A stretch of DNA of 24,732 bases from a virus. Location of the stretch: IMG/VR virus record IMGVR_UViG_3300044825_003624, positions 1-24,732 of that record. One strand, given 5' to 3'. Of the stretch, positions 21,602 through 24,732 are shown piece by piece. Positions within the stretch are counted from its first letter, which is position 1; each line of letters begins with the position of its first letter. The position numbers were made by a program, and so were the translations under genes. A model generated the notes under the pieces. That model did not search any database, was not told the origin of the DNA, and saw only the letters and a list, made by a program, of their open reading frames with translations.

Positions 21602-24277
21602 ATGACAGTTACATACGACGCTAACAATAAGAAATGGACAATTACAGAAAGAGCAAAACAAGGTCTTAAACAGGTTAACTATCCAAGCACAAGTTATTAC
21701 TTAAATGTTTATATGACGCGAAACGTCGTTACAGGCGCAAATATAAGTACTGAAAAAGATCCAAAAGCAACAAAATCTGGCCCTGTAACGGGACCCTTAG
21801 AGGCGAATCTTTGGGATAGGGTTGGAGGCGATGTTCAAAATGTTGCATTCCGAGGAGCAAATTATAATGGTTATATATACCAGGCAATGCAAAAGTATAT
21901 AAGAGAGTCGGCAAATGTTAAAAGCAAATATGAAGAAGCGCAAAACAATGACTCAATAAATAAAAATGTTATTATTCCATACAACAACGAAGTTGACACA
22001 TACAACAGCAAACTACCAACTGTTAAAGCTGTCATTGGCTCAACCGCTGGGGGAGACTATGTTCAACAGCGTGATAGTTTAAAAAAATTAGGCATTGCTG
22101 GATTAGAAGATAACTTTAAAACTTTTTATCGCGCTGAAAAACTTCAGAGCTGGGATACAAAGCTAGGAGCAAAACCTCCTTATGGTGAGTTTGATCCAAA
22201 GTTTTATAAAGAGCAAAATCCAAATGTTGCTGAAACATGGAAAAAAGCAGTCGCAGAAGATGATATTGATATTACCGAAAGATATGGGGAAGAAGGTTTT
22301 TACCTACAACATTACACAAATCAAGGAAAAGCTGCTGGCTTACGTGGTAATCCTGTAGAGGATAAACAAGCTGTTAATCAATACCTGGAGAAAAAACCTA
22401 CTGATAAAGATTTACAAGATGTCCGTACATTGCAACTTGGTGTTGGTGACGTAGGTAATCAAACTGATCGTTTATTAAAAATTCCACGCATTGCAGAAGA
22501 ATGGGAAAAAGCAAAAAATGGAGATACATATTGGAAAGAATTAGCAAAAGAAAAGTATTTAGACTTGAATAAAAAAGATGAATTTGCAGCTCTGTTTCGA
22601 TTATCCGAACGGCCGGAAGATAAACAAGTAAGCTTTGATTACAACGTAAACCAAGGATATGGAATCACTGAATTAGAAGATGCAATTAATAAAGCTGCCG
22701 GTGAAAAAGCAACAGTAGACGTAAAACGTTTTGGTGCATTAACTCAGAGTGTTCTAAAAGATACCATAGAAGAAATTAAGAAGGCAAAAGCAAAAGAGCA
22801 AACATTGGGAATGCTAAATAATTTGGGCACCTTTGGTGAAATCATGGGTGTTAATCAAACTATTACTGATTCTTTGTTGGGCGAATCTGGCATTGGCGGT
22901 TATCTTTCTTTTGTTGGCGGTGATAAATATTCTGAATCTCTTGAAAAAGGTTTAAAAAATATTACCGGAGTTGGAAACAATGTTACGTACAACTGGCAGA
23001 AATGGTTTGATGATACTTTGACTAAAAAATATCAAGAAGACCTTGAGCTTGGTTATACAACAGACGAAGCAAAAGAAACAATTAAAATACAAAAAGAGTT
23101 CGCAACCAACTTCATAGAAAAATATTTAAAACCGCGTTTTGACGAATCAAGATCTATGGATGAATTTGTCGAATACCTTGATGTTCGACAAAGCGAAAAG
23201 AACCCATTCCAGACAGAAGACCTTGTTACTGCTTTAAATAACGTAGCTAATGTAAGGTCCCAATACTTTTTAGATCAACTTAAGCAAGCATCCGACAGAA
23301 CTTTTGATCCATCCTTTTACTTTAATCCAACAGGTGATGATGCCAGGAAGGAGGATTATGCAAAGCAATCACAGACTGTTAATGCTGACTGGGAAGCTGC
23401 AAAACAAGGTGACCCGTACTGGGCCCAACAAGCCTATCGCTTTGGTGTTGATATAAATGATAAAAATGCGTTTGCAAAATTACACTATCAAGTAAAGGGT
23501 CGTTTTTCTGATTACGATGGAGCAGAAGATATATTAAACGCAAGTAAAGTAAGCAACTATATTTACAACACTGTATTGCCAAGCTTAGAGCAGGAAGCAC
23601 TTAAGCAGGGATCTGTTTTTGGACAGTTTTTAAAACCTAAAGAATTTGCCGATGAGTTGCTTAAGGGCGTAGATTTTACTAATAAAGAAGAGTGGAATAA
23701 GGTTTTAAAAGCAACAGGACTTGATGATTTTAAGGGAACAATTGATGAATTAAAAGATACAATTATGGAAACATTGCAGACTGGATCTGCGCGTCAAATA
23801 CGTGAAAATATTAAATACTTAAACGAAAAAAGAAAAAAGCCAACGCAGGAATTACTTGGCTCTACTTATATTGAACGCCCGGAAGATTTTAAAAATACAC
23901 AAGAAAAAGGTACAACTGAACTATATAAAATCTTTCAACAAGCTGGATACCAGGGTAGTGAAGATGAGTTTTACGAAAAGTATTTCCCAGACGTAAATAG
24001 AGAAGAGCAAATTGCGTTAACCAAAGCCGGAACTACTGGCAAATTTGAACTTCAAAGTTTTGACTTTAGCGATCCATTTGCCGCCATGGGAACAATGGAA
24101 GGTTTCTTTGGTTCTGAAGATTCTGGAACGGCACCAAAAAGCACAACAAGTACAACAAGTAAAACAAGTTCAGATACAGATTTCTTTAAATTAGGATTTG
24201 AAGATGATGAGGATTATAAATCGGCCAGAGCCGAAAGTATTCTCGGTGAATTTACGTCTGCTTTTAAAGGTTTCTAA
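21602..24277 (+). CDS. Large repeat-containing putative virion protein (891 aa)
   Basis: Encodes 891 residues, charged and mostly helical, with no signal peptide. Around residue 197, FDPKFYKEQNPNVAETW leads to HYTNQGKAAGLRGNP, resembling the YL-x-x-NPDV...HY-x-x-x-G-x-x-EGR segments of secreted and surface proteins. A related unit recurs: EEWEKAKNGDTYWKELAKEK (about residue 299) with DLNKKDEFAALF, and ADWEAAKQGDPYWAQQAYRF (about residue 596) with DINDKNAFAKLH. The C-terminal 60 residues are Ser/Thr/Asp-rich and disordered (APKSTTSTTSKTSSDTD). It may be a tail, internal or adhesion protein. A/T-rich codon use contrasts with the capsid genes. No catalytic motif seen. Confidence 0.7.
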   Translation: MTVTYDANNKKWTITERAKQGLKQVNYPSTSYYLNVYMTRNVVTGANISTEKDPKATKSGPVTGPLEANLWDRVGGDVQNVAFRGANYNGYIYQAMQKYIRESANVKSKYEEAQNNDSINKNVIIPYNNEVDTYNSKLPTVKAVIGSTAGGDYVQQRDSLKKLGIAGLEDNFKTFYRAEKLQSWDTKLGAKPPYGEFDPKFYKEQNPNVAETWKKAVAEDDIDITERYGEEGFYLQHYTNQGKAAGLRGNPVEDKQAVNQYLEKKPTDKDLQDVRTLQLGVGDVGNQTDRLLKIPRIAEEWEKAKNGDTYWKELAKEKYLDLNKKDEFAALFRLSERPEDKQVSFDYNVNQGYGITELEDAINKAAGEKATVDVKRFGALTQSVLKDTIEEIKKAKAKEQTLGMLNNLGTFGEIMGVNQTITDSLLGESGIGGYLSFVGGDKYSESLEKGLKNITGVGNNVTYNWQKWFDDTLTKKYQEDLELGYTTDEAKETIKIQKEFATNFIEKYLKPRFDESRSMDEFVEYLDVRQSEKNPFQTEDLVTALNNVANVRSQYFLDQLKQASDRTFDPSFYFNPTGDDARKEDYAKQSQTVNADWEAAKQGDPYWAQQAYRFGVDINDKNAFAKLHYQVKGRFSDYDGAEDILNASKVSNYIYNTVLPSLEQEALKQGSVFGQFLKPKEFADELLKGVDFTNKEEWNKVLKATGLDDFKGTIDELKDTIMETLQTGSARQIRENIKYLNEKRKKPTQELLGSTYIERPEDFKNTQEKGTTELYKIFQQAGYQGSEDEFYEKYFPDVNREEQIALTKAGTTGKFELQSFDFSDPFAAMGTMEGFFGSEDSGTAPKSTTSTTSKTSSDTDFFKLGFEDDEDYKSARAESILGEFTSAFKGF

Positions 24278-24579
24278 TGGCTGAAAAACATCGCAAGGCA
24301 GCAGCAGCATCTAGTCGCTACAAAAAATCAGAGATGGCTTGTAATAAGCCCCAAAAAACTCCTGGCCACCCCACCAAGAGTCACATTGTTAAAGCCTGTG
24401 AGAACGGCCAGGAAAAGATCATCCGTTTTGGGCAGCAAGGCGTCTCCGGTAGTCCCAAGAAAGAAGGGGAGTCTGAGGCGTATCGGAAACGGCGTGAGTC
24501 CTTCAAGGCTCGCCACGCATCAAATATTAAAAAAGGCAAAATGTCTGCAGCATATTGGGCTGATCGCGTAAAGTGGTGA
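24277..24579 (+). CDS. Conserved marine-phage small basic protein (IIRFGQQGV family)
   Basis: Encodes 100 residues with an ATG overlapping the previous stop by one base. The core is KSHIVKACENGQEKIIRFGQ followed by QGVSGSPKKEGES, then a basic C-terminal helix RRESFKARHASNIKKGKMSA ending AYWADRVKW. To my recollection this C-terminal block is found in small proteins of many marine podoviruses and other phages, function unknown. The strong positive charge suggests nucleic-acid or virion binding. Confidence 0.7.
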   Translation: MAEKHRKAAAASSRYKKSEMACNKPQKTPGHPTKSHIVKACENGQEKIIRFGQQGVSGSPKKEGESEAYRKRRESFKARHASNIKKGKMSAAYWADRVKW

Positions 24580-24595
24580 CGCCTGCTTTTGTTCC

Positions 24596-24718
24596 ATGGC
24601 AAAACCCAAGTCAACCACAATCCGAATTGAAGCCAAGCCCAAGCTCACCCGCCAAGGCCAAGGCCGTAACTCCAAGCCCAGCCACGGTCGAAAGTTAAGT
24701 CGCGGCCAAGGGAAATAA
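24596..24718 (+). CDS. Tiny very basic protein (40 aa)
   Basis: Encodes 40 residues, MAKPKSTTIRIEAKPKLTRQ onward with a Gly/Arg/Ser/Lys-rich tail ending SRGQGK. It starts 16 nt after the preceding stop. There is one short beta-like segment (TTIRIEAKP) and otherwise a disordered basic tail. I recall similar tiny basic proteins from cyanophage genomes; function unknown. The final 14 nt of the window hold nothing recognisable. Confidence 0.6.
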   Translation: MAKPKSTTIRIEAKPKLTRQGQGRNSKPSHGRKLSRGQGK

Positions 24719-24732
24719 ATTAGTTATAGTGG

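Noticed and set aside
1-24732. tRNA genes or CRISPR arrays
   Set aside because: The gaps are mostly too short for a tRNA, and no cloverleaf or regularly spaced repeats were seen; the only tandem repeat is the coding pair at 3792-4114.

Overview
The window reads as part of the genome of a tailed phage of cyanobacteria, most likely picocyanobacteria. It is almost entirely the packaging and virion-assembly module. I see no replication, metabolic, integrase or host housekeeping gene, no tRNA and no CRISPR array. The cyanophage assignment rests on recognised types of small conserved genes (an AbrB-like 60-residue protein, tiny Lys-rich proteins, a C-terminal IIRFGQQGV protein) and on an N4-gp56-like major capsid protein. 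No tail sheath, tube or tape-measure gene is recognisable. Several Ala/Gly-rich hydrophobic proteins look like internal or ejection proteins, so a short-tailed (podovirus-like) virion is my best guess, held loosely. Nearly all genes lie on the + strand, packed with 1-4 nt overlaps or very short gaps.

Layout. (1) 1-3730: five candidate internal or virion proteins rich in Ala/Gly or coiled-coil sequence; the first is cut by the window edge. (2) 3730-5211: a tandem pair of nearly identical 50-51 residue genes, a Gln-rich protein, a probable small terminase subunit and two more tiny genes. (3) 5245-7729: large terminase, then a membrane/coiled-coil protein, the AbrB-like protein and two small proteins. 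(4) 7729-11004: portal, scaffold (starting 611 nt inside the portal gene) and a glycine-zipper protein. (5) 11005-13924: the major capsid gene, split after its third codon by a group I intron of subgroup IA type with an antisense HNH endonuclease in its P1 loop, then a probable decoration protein. (6) 13961-17920: a helix-hairpin-helix protein, a clear terminator, an M23-like peptidase, a candidate connector, a further hydrophobic virion protein, a lytic transglycosylase-like protein and a small protein. (7) 17924-18475: a second antisense HNH gene. (8) 18525-20878: two structural proteins. (9) 20881-21600: a small island with an excisionase-like gene on the - strand and a third, different HNH gene on the + strand. 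(10) 21602-24718: an 891-residue protein with internal repeats and two small basic proteins.

Together the genes would package DNA (TerS, TerL, portal), build the head (scaffold, capsid protein, candidate decoration protein), and supply peptidoglycan-cutting and membrane-active proteins for DNA entry. Superimposed is a heavy load of homing-type HNH genes, one of them tied to a self-splicing intron in the capsid gene. Capsid, decoration and scaffold genes are visibly richer in G/C and C-ending codons than the A/T-rich genes around them, as expected for the most highly translated virion genes.
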